Shown: positions 22,617-32,032 of the stretch, one piece after another | Layout of the letters: every line of letters begins with the position of its first letter | Numbering within the stretch: position 1 is the stretch's first letter | NCBI GenBank assembly: GCA_940337035.1 | Contig: OW679195.1 | Location: 178,532,015-178,596,014 of the forward strand | From: Agriotes lineatus | Taxonomy: Eukaryota > Arthropoda > Insecta > Coleoptera > Elateridae | Direction of reading: 5' to 3' | DNA length: 64,000 nt | Made by a program: the position numbers and the translations under genes | Notes under the pieces: model-generated | The model's input: the letters and a program-made list of their open reading frames with translations, nothing else | What the model was told of the DNA's origin: nothing | Databases searched by the model: none

Positions 22617-23900
22617 CCCATTATTCCCTATTGGGACATATGGCATATGGTATTCGTATATTCTCTCCAGTTGTCATTTTCCTTTGCTATTTGGCTCACT
22701 TGTGCTATAGTCTTTCCTGTCTCTTATTTTACAGTTCTCCTCCACGTTTTTCGCGGGCGTCCTCTGTTTCTGAAACCCTAAGGGCCGGTTGCAGAAAGCA
22801 ATGTTAAGTCTGGTGTTAGCTAACATTGCGTCAAAGTGAACAAAATCGCATCAAATTTTTTTTACTAATGTATTAGAGTGGCTTCAAAGCAAGAAGTACA
22901 TAGGCGTGGCTACAGTTATGCGCCAATAGACGGTATCAGTGGCGTAGCAATGGGTATTTTTAGGGGGACAAATTAAAATTTCCATTTTAAAGGAAAACTT
23001 TTCATGCTGATTTATTTTTGGTTTCAAATGCTAAATAAATTAGCATGTCATAAGAAGTACAAGCTCTACCAGAAGCTCGCGAGGCCGCCCTCCCCTAAAC
23101 GCTTTCCGCCGCGGGAGGACTCGCCGTGCGTCACACGCTCCATCCCGCGTCAGGCATTATTACTAAATTTGCCCGTTTTGCTGAGAATTTTTGCCAAAGC
23201 TGTGCATGGAACTTCGCCATTTGGTCGTGGCCGCATTTTAGACAACAGCTGGGAATCTGGCAGAGGGCGCAGGCCAAGGGCGCTTGAATACGCCTGCGAC
23301 GTGAGAAAGTTCGAATATGGCGCTACGAACCGTAAATGACTAACCCCAATGCGTCATGTAGCTACCAGACTATAAGGTGCTCGCCCAAACCCCGTTTTGA
23401 TATTATTAACGAGTTAATAGTCACGGAAACATTTAACAAAATGACACGACGTACGGCAATGAACTGAATACAACAGCGGAAATCATCTTGTTGAACGTAA
23501 TGGACTAGTCCAGACGTGTCTAGCGTTCTGCGCATCTATGACGCGGTGTACTTTACAAACTGAAAGACTTCTAGTTACCATAAACATTTGAGATTTGATT
23601 CGTTTTTGTTCACTTTGACGTCGCGTTAGCTAACACCAATCAAAACTTTTATGCAAATTTCAATTTCACATTTTCGCAACGTATGCCCTACCCATCCATA
23701 TTTTCTTCTCCTAATTTCTATATTAATGTCCACCTGATTTTTTCGGTCCCAAAGATCTTCGTTCGAAATAATGACTGGCCACCAAACACCTATTTACAAA
23801 CACCTACAATTTCTGCTTTACCAGTTCTGTAGCCGTCCACGATTCCGACCCATAAAGTAGAACAGGTTTTATCGTTACATCAAACACTCGCAAAATATAA
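22616..23900 (-). mobile_element. LINE C 3' end, split by a later insertion
   Basis: On the minus strand, 23900-23670 encodes the tail of an RT protein with KPVLLYGSE-like sequence, ISNEDLW and IRRRKYGWVGHTL. 22787-22622 continues it with RGRPRKTWRRTV and QIAKENDNWREYT. This is the C-terminal order of RTE-type elements. The halves are separated by about 880 bp of unrelated inserted sequence. Frameshifts are present. Confidence 0.7.
22788..23665. mobile_element. Insertion splitting LINE C
   Basis: The left part has 'gttagctaacattgcgtc' with 'aaagtgaacaaaa', and the right part has 'ttttgttcactttgacg' with 'cgcgttagctaacacc': inverted repeats inset from both borders. The outermost left end 'gggccggttgcagaaagc' has no visible partner on the right, so the right end may be truncated or embedded. 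A GC-richer middle (23080-23350) holds a 111-residue frame that I do not recognise. Confidence 0.6.
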
Positions 23901-24268
23901 CATGAAACATTAAAATACATATGAAAATAAAAAAAAAGAAAAACCACGTAAAAGGAATACAAATTTAAATAATTCACAAGAAAAATAAAATATATACCAG
24001 GTGAGTTATTTAAAGTGTTACAAGGCGATATCTCGAAAACGGTTTACAATATTTTCATGAAATTTTTGTGAGGTAATAGGGAGATGGGGGACATATAAAA
24101 ACATATTTTCGACATTTACCTCTTTTTTGTGTTTTGAGGAGTACGGGGTAACTTTTGAATTTTAAATAGGATGATGCACTTTTGTTTAGAAAATTCGAAT
24201 CTACGTAAAAAACTACGTATATGTACAAAACATTCTTTGATTTGCTCTTTCGGTTTTACGGAATTATG
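23901..24268. other. No recognised gene
   Basis: A-rich run then 'ggtgagttatttaaagtgtt', which looks like the start of another dispersed repeat. No partner end identified. Confidence 0.3.
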
Positions 24269-24269
24269 G

Positions 24270-24395
24270 TGACTATTCAATTCACCTGTCATCTGTCAAA
24301 AAGTGACCAATGAAAATCCAGAATTCTGACGTTTCTTGACCAATCAAAAAAATATCAGTGGATATATCTTCCTAGAAGGTATTCAAGTGACTATT
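24270..24395 (+). repeat. Dispersed 125 bp repeat R1, copy 1
   Basis: Runs from 'gactattcaattcacctgtc' to 'aggtattcaagtgactat'. Nearly identical copies lie at 25023-25150 (direct) and 32745-32868 (inverted). The right end carries the terminal box shared by the foldbacks (AATAGTCACTTGAATACC on the other strand). Confidence 0.85.
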
Positions 24396-24509
24396 TTAAA
24401 CAAATGTGATTTTTATTAGAAAAAGTCAATATTAGTGTTCTGTTACTATAGAAATTGCATAGTTTGTTGCTAGATTTACTGAAAACTAATTTGAAAAAGT
24501 AGTTGGTTC

Positions 24510-24690
24510 ATTAAATAGTCCCTCGAATACCATTCTTATTAGTCAAAGTTAAGTAGATTATTTTTGCGGTGGTATCACTACTCATGTCCATTGCGCTTGG
24601 GATTCGTACCAAAGCGCAATGGACATTCGTGACACCACCACAAAAATAGTCGACATAACTTTGACTACTCATGGTATTATAAGTGATTAT
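24510..24690. repeat. Foldback F1
   Basis: Left arm begins 'aatagtccctcgaatacc' and the right arm ends 'tggtattataagtgattatt'. Inside, 'cattcttattagtcaaagtt' pairs with 'aactttgactactcatgg', and 'tgtccattgcgctt' with 'aagcgcaatggaca' around a short apex. A second copy lies at 32033-32625 with an insertion in its apex. Confidence 0.8.
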
Positions 24691-25022
24691 TTCCTTCATA
24701 TCCATAATAATGCGTAATCACCTGGTTTCTGTCAGTTTAATAATGACTACAATTCAAATGTCAAAATTTAACCGCGGTTAAATTTATGTCAAAATTTAAT
24801 CGCTTGTGCATGATTGTTAAAGGTGCTTCACCAACTGAATTTTATCTATTTATTCAGAAATAATCACGCCGAACATCCCGCGTGCATGTAAACTAGCCTG
24901 AATAAATTTTGACGATTTTCTGTCAGAATGTTTTGCTCTGAAGAAATATATCTCGTACATTTTCCGCTTCAAAATCCCTCGTGCTGCGCACATCGGGATT
25001 CTTGTTGAGCGGCAAATTTACT
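24691..25022. repeat. Repeat block shared with 32870-33330
   Basis: Contains 'aaccgcggtta', a self-paired 'cgcttcaaaatccctcgtg'-type hairpin at about 24966-25012 (gccgctcaac at its base on the other copy) and 'ttctgtcagaatgttttgct'. The same sequence is present inverted at 32870-33330. Confidence 0.65.
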
Positions 25023-25150
25023 TGACTATTCAATTCACCTGTCATCTGTCAAAAAGTGACCAATGAAAATCCAGAATTCTGACGTTTCTTGACCAATCAA
25101 AAAAATATCAGTGGATATATCTTCCTAGAAGGTATTCAAGTGACTATTCA
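25023..25150 (+). repeat. R1 repeat, copy 2
   Basis: Direct copy of 24270-24395, almost identical, about 750 bp downstream of it. Confidence 0.85.
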
Positions 25151-25429
25151 ACTCACACCCTTCAAGTTAACTATTCACCAATCATAATTTAGTATTTATG
25201 TCATTTGCCACCAATCAGCGTAAAATTGTGCAACAATTCCGCTAGCGGAGTTTTAATGACAATTTTTTTCTCTTCCTGTGACATTTATTTAACTTCCTGT
25301 AAAATTAATCAAATATGATATTAGAAATGTCAAATTTGACAAACAATTTATTTTACGTCAACAGATTTTTATTTTCAAAGAGGACGTGATAAAATTGATT
25401 AATTACTAAGAAATATCAATTTTGTTCGT

Positions 25430-25625
25430 TGAATAGTCCTTCAAATGCCGCTTGCAGCCGACGAATTGCATGAATTTTTGTCAAAGTGTTTATTCGTGTT
25501 TATTGCTTCAAAATTGGTCTCGTGCTGTCGCACTCGACCAATTTATATCGAAGCAATAAACACTCATACACTTTGACAAAAATTTACGGCAATTCGTCGA
25601 CCGCTCGCGGTATTGTATATGACAA
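25430..25625. repeat. Foldback F2
   Basis: Left terminus 'gaatagtccttcaaatgccg', right terminus 'cgcggtattg'. Arms such as 'tttttgtcaaagtgttta' pair with 'acactttgacaaaaattt'; near the apex 'ttgcttcaaaattggt' pairs with 'accaatttatatcgaagcaa'. Apex 'ctcgtgctgtcgcactcg'. The arms are unrelated to F1 although the left terminal box is the same. Confidence 0.8.
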
Positions 25626-25852
25626 ATTCCTTAGCAAAACATTCTGACAGAAAACGTCAAAATTTAATCGGCTATTTTAATGCACTTGGGATATTACTGT
25701 TGAATATTGTATTTATTTGTTGAAGAAACTGTTAAAGTTAGGGTAATTTAGAATTACATTAGCTTTTAATCATTTACATGTTAAATTAGGATTACATATT
25801 TTAATTCCATAAAATGTTACAGTCGCAAACGTATCAATAATATGTTGGTGGC

Positions 25853-25964
25853 ACTGTAAGTCTATGTCAAATTCGAGGTTAGCAGGTTAGGTTTTGCATC
25901 AGTCTGTGTCAAAACTGACGGAAAGCCTAATCTGATAACCTCGAATTTGACATAGACTTACAGT
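25853..25964. repeat. Foldback MITE 'ACTGTAAGTC', copy 1
   Basis: About 110 bp, ends ACTGTAAGTCTATGTCAAAT and its reverse complement, arms containing 'cgaggttagcaggttaggtt'. Further copies at 34364-34477, 40622-40733, 42460-42490 (partial), 49834-49945, 54020-54102 (half) and 54399-54608. Confidence 0.9.
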
Positions 25965-26023
25965 ACATGTTATGAAACTCAACCTTCGGCTTCGTTTCAT
26001 AATTTTCATGTCTCGCGCCTAGA

Positions 26024-26500
26024 CGACTTTAGCACGCGTTGCATACAATATTTTATCTACGACCACTACTAAAAGTAGGCCTTTTAGCGCTAGCTTGTTT
26101 CACTAAAAGTGACGTTTTATAGTTTACCGTGTTTAAAGAAATCAGCTGTTTACTTTTAGCACATGTGCTAAAAGTGAAGCGATGTTCAAAACTACAATTT
26201 CGAACTGCAAGTGAAGTTGTAAAGCTATTCTAGTTGCTTCTTGCGTTACAGGTAAAGCGTTTTTGAAATAATTAAAGCGTTATGTAATGAATACAGTCAT
26301 ATGTGGAGTATCAATAATTACATTTCGTAACTCACCTTGACAGCACGGGCGTGGCCAAACAATCGCCACCGCGGCGCAGGCCTACTATTCATTATGACAT
26401 AAATTAAAAGCGTCGCAGATGCGAGCCTTTCTTAAATCGATATTTATGGATTAATAACGGTAAAATTAAGGTTGTAGATAAAATATTATTACCTATAAAC
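26024..26500 (+). repeat. Roughly 450 bp segment, orientation 1 of a pair
   Basis: The segment between 'attttatcta' (about 26050-26059) and 'tagataaaat' (about 26475) is present in the reverse orientation at 35410-35822 at high identity, while the left flank 'gcacgcgttgcatacaatat' is the same and in the same orientation at both loci. The interior has several 'cacttttag' / 'ctaaaagtg' palindromes, including a perfect 'ttttagcacatgtgctaaaa'. Non-coding. Confidence 0.8.
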
Positions 26501-27050
26501 ATATCTTAATTCAAGATATTTACCGCGATTTTTAACTTCATTTGAATTCAACGAGAGTGCGCATAATGACGATAAGGTTCGCGTTAGTCTCGTTAGGGGC
26601 GCATAGTCGCGGTCAATGCTCCACGCACCGGGATGTTATATTTTATTAAGCAGCTTTACTCATCACTGCCAACATAAATTCAATTTTAAAGAAAGTCCAC
26701 AGCCTTCTAGAGGTTAAAAGTTTTCGATCATACGGTATATTCTGTTTCATTGAATTTTGTATTTTTGAAGTACTGGTGACCAATCAGAGTCGAATATAGC
26801 GAATATTTTGCATTAGTGCAATATCCGGGTATTTGCACAAGTGCAATATCGAGTATTTGCGGGAAGAAAAGCAAACCAGCTAGGTACACAAGAAATTTCA
26901 GAAAAAAAACTGAAAACTCTTTTTTCTGTTGGTCATATTTTAAGTCATCTTTTTAATATTTAAATCCTAGATTAAAAACAGCAGCTTAAAACACATTTCC
27001 CGGAACAACGTGTTTTAAAATTTTTAAAACACGAAACAAATATAGCAACA
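26501..27050. other. No recognised gene
   Basis: AT-rich spacer. 'agtgcaatatccgggtatttgcacaagtgcaatatc' contains a short repeat near 26817-26853. Nothing coding seen. Confidence 0.3.
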
Positions 27051-27059
27051 ATAAGGGTT

Positions 27060-27453
27060 TATTATATGCGTTCTTGTATCTTGAAGTGTGACATTTATTT
27101 GTTTAAGGTAAGCAATTGCATTCCCAAACTGCTCAATGCGCAGGTTTTCTTCCACTTTTAAGGATGACTTCAGCATCGAATAATGTGGTCAGAGTGAAGC
27201 ATGTGACGTTTCTTGCTGCAAATCAAATGAATTAAATATAAATGGAAATGAAAATAATCGCAGACTTACCTTCTCGTCTAAATAGGCAAGAATTACCTCT
27301 TCTGTTACCGAGAAGACTGTTATTTTCTCACCAATGGCAGAAATTTTAATAAACCTTCTCGTAAGCAACTTTAGACTTCACGTGCAACACATTTTCTCGA
27401 AATAGATTCCCTTTCTCTAAAATATTTTCAGGAAAATGATTTGCCTTTGACAT
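27060..27453 (-). pseudogene. Possible tyrosine-recombinase-like (Crypton type) N-terminal fragment
   Basis: On the minus strand an ATG at 27453 opens a frame beginning MSKANHFPENILEKGNLF. After a one-frame shift near 27360, sequence resembling the helical N-terminal (SAM-like) DNA-binding domain of tyrosine recombinases follows, with SVTEEVILAYLDEK ending at a good 'gtaagt' donor near 27272. A 'tttgcag' acceptor (about 27216) leads to further sequence with YSMLKSSLKV and GNAIAYLKQ, again typical of that domain. A stop interrupts it and no catalytic domain (R, HxxR, Y) follows before 27060. I infer a truncated relic of a Crypton-type element or of a host gene derived from one. Family recognition is from motif memory only. 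Confidence 0.4.
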
Positions 27454-27554
27454 TTTCGTTTATAAAATAAACAACATATCCATAGCGACTCGTGATCAAC
27501 GTGGTTGATCAACAGCAAAAATGTTGAATGACACTCTTGCGAAAATGCTTAACA

Positions 27555-27752
27555 CGTTGAACCCTGACTACCACTATAGTGGTATCTTTGGTATACAATA
27601 ATGTACTGACTACCACTTTACTGGCAAGAACTTCTACCTAGTTTAACTCTTCATATTTTTTGTCAGTCCTGAAGCAAACACGACAATTGCTCACCGGATA
27701 TGTCTAAGGTCCGTAAAAACACGTGGTCTGCCAGTATAGTGGTAGTCAGGTT
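27555..27752. mobile_element. Small terminal-inverted-repeat element
   Basis: Left 'cctgactaccactatagtgg' and right 'ccagtatagtggtagtcagg' are inverted repeats about 200 bp apart, next to TTGA(AC) and TTAA. A TTAA-type target (piggyBac-like MITE) is possible but the left site differs by one base. Confidence 0.6.
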
Positions 27753-27989
27753 AAAGAAGGAGTATTTCTGGGTTGTATTCCTAAACTCATTTTTCGGAAA
27801 GATGCTTATGTCCGTTTCTGGGGAGAGGTTGGCACTACCATCTCAGGGTTCAAGGTGTTAAAGTATCTGTGGTGTCTATGCAACTCGACTGCGTCTCGTT
27901 GTATAACAACACCCTCGAACTTTAAGCTTGTGTTTTCGCACTCGTATCATTAATAACTATAAAAATGAATAGTGTGGTATACAAAGGAT

Positions 27990-28110
27990 GACATTTCTTC
28001 GTGGAATAGTCTTGCAATATTTCTCGAGAATGCGAAGCGTTCGAGAGAAATACTCGAATTATACAGAATGCACTAGGGATATAACTACTGAATATTTATA
28101 TTTTCCTGTA
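27990..28110. repeat. Short hairpin with a GAA apex
   Basis: 'ctcgagaatgc' 'gaa' 'gcgttcgag' (28023-28045) is a hairpin with a three-base loop inside AT-rich sequence, similar in design to the other foldback apices in this window. Confidence 0.5.
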
Positions 28111-28291
28111 ACATGCGATCTTTGTGACATCTATTATAAAACTCCGGTTGTCAGAAAGCATAGTTTTTAGGGAATTGAACAACTACAAATCAAGACGTCA
28201 CAGAAAAACAAGTAGTACATGAATTGCAATACCAAAATGTCAAATATATGAGCACCGTATAACATTGTGTACTAAAATAACACCTTGTGGT

Positions 28292-28928
28292 ATGGATTCT
28301 TTAAAGGGAAAGAACTTGCTCGATATAACGGGCCATGTTGTACCAGCAAGTACAGCTCTGAGGCATCAAAGTACATAGTATATTACTTCTCAGCATCGTG
28401 GTGCACAGCATGTGAAAATCTCTTGCCCCAGATGAAATTAATTCATGAAGTAAGTAGGTACAGTATAATTTTATTATATACTCGTCAAGATCATGTGGGC
28501 AGCAAGACAGTGCAGACAATATAATTTTACTAGGAAATGCATTATAATAAAGGAATAATATAAGTTTTGATAATTTTCAACTCACTTTTGCTGTAGGAAG
28601 CATCTAAGCGCCATATTGCTTTGGAAATTGTATATGTATCGCTAGACAATAATGAAGATGAAATGCTTACATATTTTAAAGCCAATCATGGACAGTGGTT
28701 TGCTATACCGTATGGGGATCCTGTGGCAGAGTAGAAAACTCCACGATTTTTAGTTATACCAAACTAATACCTACTTACCTTGTTTTTAGTGAATTGCGTT
28801 TAACGTTTGGTGTAACGAGTATACCTCATGTAGCTGTAGTTAAACACAATGGAACTGTTGTGTCAGCAAATGGCAGAAAAGAAGTTGAGGATATTGGAAT
28901 AAACGTGCTAGTAACGTGGACTGATTAA
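28292..28928 (+). CDS. Nucleoredoxin-like thioredoxin-fold protein, one frameshift
   Basis: Three exons, 28292-28449, 28597-28730 and 28790-28928, with GT-AG introns of 147 and 59 bp, total about 144 codons, the size of NXNL1/NXNL2-like proteins. The start MDSLKGKNLLDITGHVVPAS matches the family N-terminus. The thioredoxin core is YYFSASWCTAC with redox motif WCTAC, followed by LLPQMK. Exon 2 gives IVYVSLDNNEDEML and WFAIPYGDPVA. Exon 3 has FGVTSIPHVAVVKHNGTVV with the conserved cis-Pro, and NGRKEVEDIG. In exon 1, near 28356, the N-terminal frame and the core frame differ by one base, so as written there is a stop; this could be a sequencing error or a real lesion. The rest is well kept, which favours a working or recently broken gene. 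WCTAC differs from the WCPPC usual in nucleoredoxins. The family includes photoreceptor survival factors and redox regulators; the role here is not known. Confidence 0.8.
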
Positions 28929-29100
28929 ATCATATGAACATGTAGAAGTGTCACTCCCGCATTACTTATTATTGTTAGTATATTATTAGTATTTTACTAT
29001 TACACATTATACTGACTATAACACATAAAAGAAGCATTGTGAAATATAACAACAGAAAATATTTATAATCAGACGGTTAGATCCCTGTAAAGATTTTTTC

Positions 29101-29530
29101 ATATTGCCCTGGATTGGGTTCGCCTTATTCAATTGTTTCTTGCATTTTTTTTTATTTCGTTGCTTCACCTTTTTCTAATATTCCAAATTCCATTCTATTC
29201 TGACTTCTGAGTAGTTTGTAGTTTAAGGTTTTTTTTGTGGCTGACCACGCTTGAAAAGTTAAGAACTTCTTGGTGTTTAATGAAATTCCCCACCCTATGG
29301 TTATTTTTCTATCTATTTCCTTGCCTTGTTTATTTTCAAAAGCAATTATTTTGCCGAATATATTGCCTTTCTGATGTATTGTAATTGATTGCTTCTCTTT
29401 TCTGCTGTTTCGTCTATCATTGGGCATAATATTCTTAATTTATTTGTAAACCTATTTTGCCACTTTTTTCATTTAGTTGGTTTAGCATAAATCCTAGTTG
29501 CATTGTGCGGACTGTAAATAGTAAGACATA
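29101..29530 (-). mobile_element. LINE D RT C-terminal fragment
   Basis: The 91-residue minus frame (29427-29152) has EIDRKITIGWG followed by a K/T-rich stretch, the pattern of the post-catalytic region of RTE/Craft-like reverse transcriptases. No YADD block remains. Truncated at both ends. Confidence 0.5.
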
Positions 29531-29759
29531 GTTTTTGCTCTTGGTGTTTATTTATCTCTTCGTTGGAGCAATGTGACTTTTCGAATATGGGTTGTAGTAC
29601 TGTGTTCAAAAGGTACGGTAAATCTTGTCTTACGCCTTTTTCGTAGAGAACATGTTAAAATACTTTCTAACTTTATGTAAATTTTATTTCCCTTTTATAC
29701 TAAAAATATAAAGATAATCGTTTTGCACGTCCATGCGCCAACAGAAAACAGAAGCCAGA

Positions 29760-29880
29760 AACGTCAGTAAAATGTAACTATATAGCTTTTGCTCCTAATA
29801 ACATAATATACTATTAGGGGTGCTATAGAATTGACTATTCAACACTATAACATATAAGCCAATCAGATTGCAGACATTTG
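29760..29880. repeat. Foldback-family boundary sequences
   Basis: 'cttttgctcctaataacata' followed by 'atatactatta' (29786-29816) is the same flank as at 47241-47270. 'attgactattcaacac' follows. This looks like one flank of a foldback whose other half is missing. Confidence 0.5.
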
Positions 29881-30186
29881 CTTTTTTCAACCAATACCAG
29901 CCAGTATATCACTGAATATGGGCACCATGCAAAATATTCACAAAACAATGTAAGTACTCAAAAATAAATAGCCTTGTTGCGAAGTATCGCGTAGCAACGA
30001 TGTTCTGTCCTTAGTGATATCGCTAGGTCACGTAACACTAAACCCCAACAAACTGTGGTGGCTTGTTTTAAAAATTCTTAAAATGCTGTATTTTGGAAGT
30101 ATTTTGCTGAATTTAATTGAGACTGGATAATTATATTAATTGTTGATTATTTTTCAATAAGTTAATCGTTATGTGTTAATATTGTT

Positions 30187-30425
30187 AAATAGTCGTCCCA
30201 AATACCACTCGAAGTGGATATATATTTTTTAAATATTTTTGCCATTTCCACGAAATTATTGCAAAATTTCACTCAACAAAATCACATTTAAATGTCACTC
30301 GCCTTCGGCTCGTGACATTTTTGATGTGATTTTGTATCGTGAAATTTAAACGCAATAATTTACATGGAAACGACAAAATATTTGTTAAAAATATATCCAC
30401 TGCTTGTGGTATTACCCTTGAATAT
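30187..30425. repeat. Foldback F3 with a TTCG apex
   Basis: Left end 'aaatagtcgtcccaaatacc', right end 'ggtattacccttgaat'. Arms of about 105 bp: 'tggatatatattttttaaat' pairs with 'aaaaatatatcca', 'acgaaattattgcaaaattt' with 'aaatttaaacgcaataattt', and 'aaaatcacattt' with 'tgatgtgatttt'. The apex 'cactcgccttcggctcgtg' is a GC-rich hairpin with a TTCG loop. Confidence 0.85.
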
Positions 30426-30559
30426 GAAACGTTGCTAAGAGGTTATATAAAACTGGTACAAAGAACAAAAATATGAGTCGATTATAGAAAAGTGTAGTTT
30501 GCATGAAAAATCTAATGAAAATGGAAAACACGAAAGTATAATTGATGATAGCAGAGTGT

Positions 30560-31120
30560 ACCTATAGGGGATCGCGATTCTGATCACTTTTTGGTCAAGA
30601 TCAAAATGAAAAACATGTAAGGTAATGCATTGAGAGAATGGAAAAGAGAAAATGAAAATATAACATAACTAATTGGAAGAAGAAGGGATAAGAACTAAAT
30701 ATCAACAACAGTTTAATCAAGAATTAAAAAGTAAAAGCGAAGGCCAAAGAGAAGTAAAAAAAGTGGAGATAAATAAGTGGAGCAATTGCTACATCAAGTA
30801 AAATGATAGGAATCAAAAGAAGCCAGAAAACCCAAGAATGGTTAAATAATGAATGTAAACTAATATTAAAATTGAGAAGCTAGCCTAGCTATCAATGAAC
30901 ACACAAGAAGAGGAAATGCGAATAAAAGAGAAAATAGAGCAACAGTACAATAAGAAACTTCTATAACGGGATAAAAAAATATAAATAACTACCCAAATAT
31001 GTTAAGATAAAAAAGGAAGGTCGATTGGTGACCAGAAGGCACTAATGTAGAGGTGGGTAAAATACTTTGCAGAAACATTAAACCTGGAATACCAAAATTA
31101 GATCACATAAGACTCTAAGA
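30560..31120 (+). mobile_element. LINE E fragment: end of endonuclease and RT linker
   Basis: Plus-strand frames contain YRGSRF-x-SDHFLVKIK (the SDH signature of LINE endonucleases) at about 30565-30610. Then come LEEEGIRTKYQQQFNQELK, IGIKRSQKTQEWLNNECK and finally RWVKYFAETLNLEYQN near 31047-31095, the lead into the RT domain. Stops are frequent. Truncated before the RT catalytic core. Confidence 0.65.
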
Positions 31121-31880
31121 CATACCACCAGTAGAAAGACTAAAAGGAAGGGCAAACAAGGGGGAAGTGGAAACACCTATAGTCCAGTCCAGTCGGTATG
31201 TCTGAAATTCCCGACAGTCACCCGTCGTAGATAATCCTTTGTGGATTGTTATGTGGCCATCTGTGAGTATAGTGGCGAGTTGTCGGGAAGTTACGCATAT
31301 AGAGTTTGCTGATATCTTGAAAAAAAAATTAAACGCCTTTTTAGTCAAATACCTGGCTTCCCGTTGAGGCTACGTTAAACACCAATCGCGTTTTAAAGGG
31401 TATAAAATTTCCTACAATTTATATTCTATTAACTTTTTTGTAGGGCTAACATTTCTCTTATTTATTGCGCGAGAAACTTGATAATAAAAGCGCAACAGAC
31501 GGTTTTTCGTACTTTTAGCGAAATGTGTAACTCGTACGAGAAAATTGTTTATTAGCGAACTTCTAGGGCGCAGAAGAATCTGCAATTTGGTATATATAGT
31601 TTCTAATTTCCCGTTTATATAGCACCAAACAGCATATCTTTGATAGCACATTGCAGCGCGCTGCAAAATTCGTCAAGTCGGCGCGTGGCTGCAGAACCCT
31701 TTTCCAAGCCACTCCAGAGGTGGAGCTCTAGGCGTTTTTTTTTTAACATGGTGTCTCCTGGAGGTCTAATTCATAATCTGTCGTCATTTCATTGCATTAA
31801 CTCTTCGCTTAATTCATTATTTCTCCTTACGTTTTTTTTTGTAGATCCTCGTTGGGTATCGTTTGTTTTCTTCGTCGTTG
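31121..31880. other. No recognised gene
   Basis: Contains 'cagtccagtccagtcgg' and a short inverted pair, 'attcccgacagtcacc' near 31209 versus 'gttgtcgggaa' near 31278. 'ttgcagcgcgctgcaa' at 31650-31665 is a 16 bp perfect palindrome. The 94-residue plus frame (31640-31924) runs into the 28S-like fragment and is not recognised. It could be the 3' end of an R2-like element, given the sharp start of the 28S match that follows, but I see no R2 coding motif. Confidence 0.3.
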
Positions 31881-31891
31881 CAAGTCTCAAT

Positions 31892-32027
31892 AGCGGTAGT
31901 GCAAATTGCCTCGTATCTAATTAGTGACATGCATGAATTGATTAATGAGATTCCCATTGTCCCTACCCACTATCCAGCGAAATCACTGCCAAATTAGCGG
32001 GGAAAATAGAAGACGCTGTTAACTTTT
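31892..32027 (+). rRNA. 28S rRNA-derived fragment (about 135 bp, pseudogenic)
   Basis: Collinear with the eukaryotic 28S segment that begins at the R2 insertion site: 'ggtag..caaattgcctcg', 'atctaattagtgac', 'gcatgaattgattaatgag', 'attcccattgtccctac', 'gcgaaatcac..gcc' and, after a deletion of about 15 bp, 'aattagcggggaaa' and 'agaagac.ctgtt'. It has several substitutions and the deletion, so it is an rRNA pseudogene piece, matched from memory of the conserved 28S sequence. Confidence 0.8.
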
Positions 32028-32032
32028 GTTCG

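Noticed and set aside
23004..23339. 111-residue plus frame in the GC-richer part of the insertion in LINE C
   Set aside because: No recognisable domain, and it lies wholly inside a non-autonomous repeat.
31640..31924. 94-residue plus frame as an R2 protein end
   Set aside because: No zinc finger, reverse transcriptase or endonuclease motif is visible; kept only as a question beside the 28S junction.
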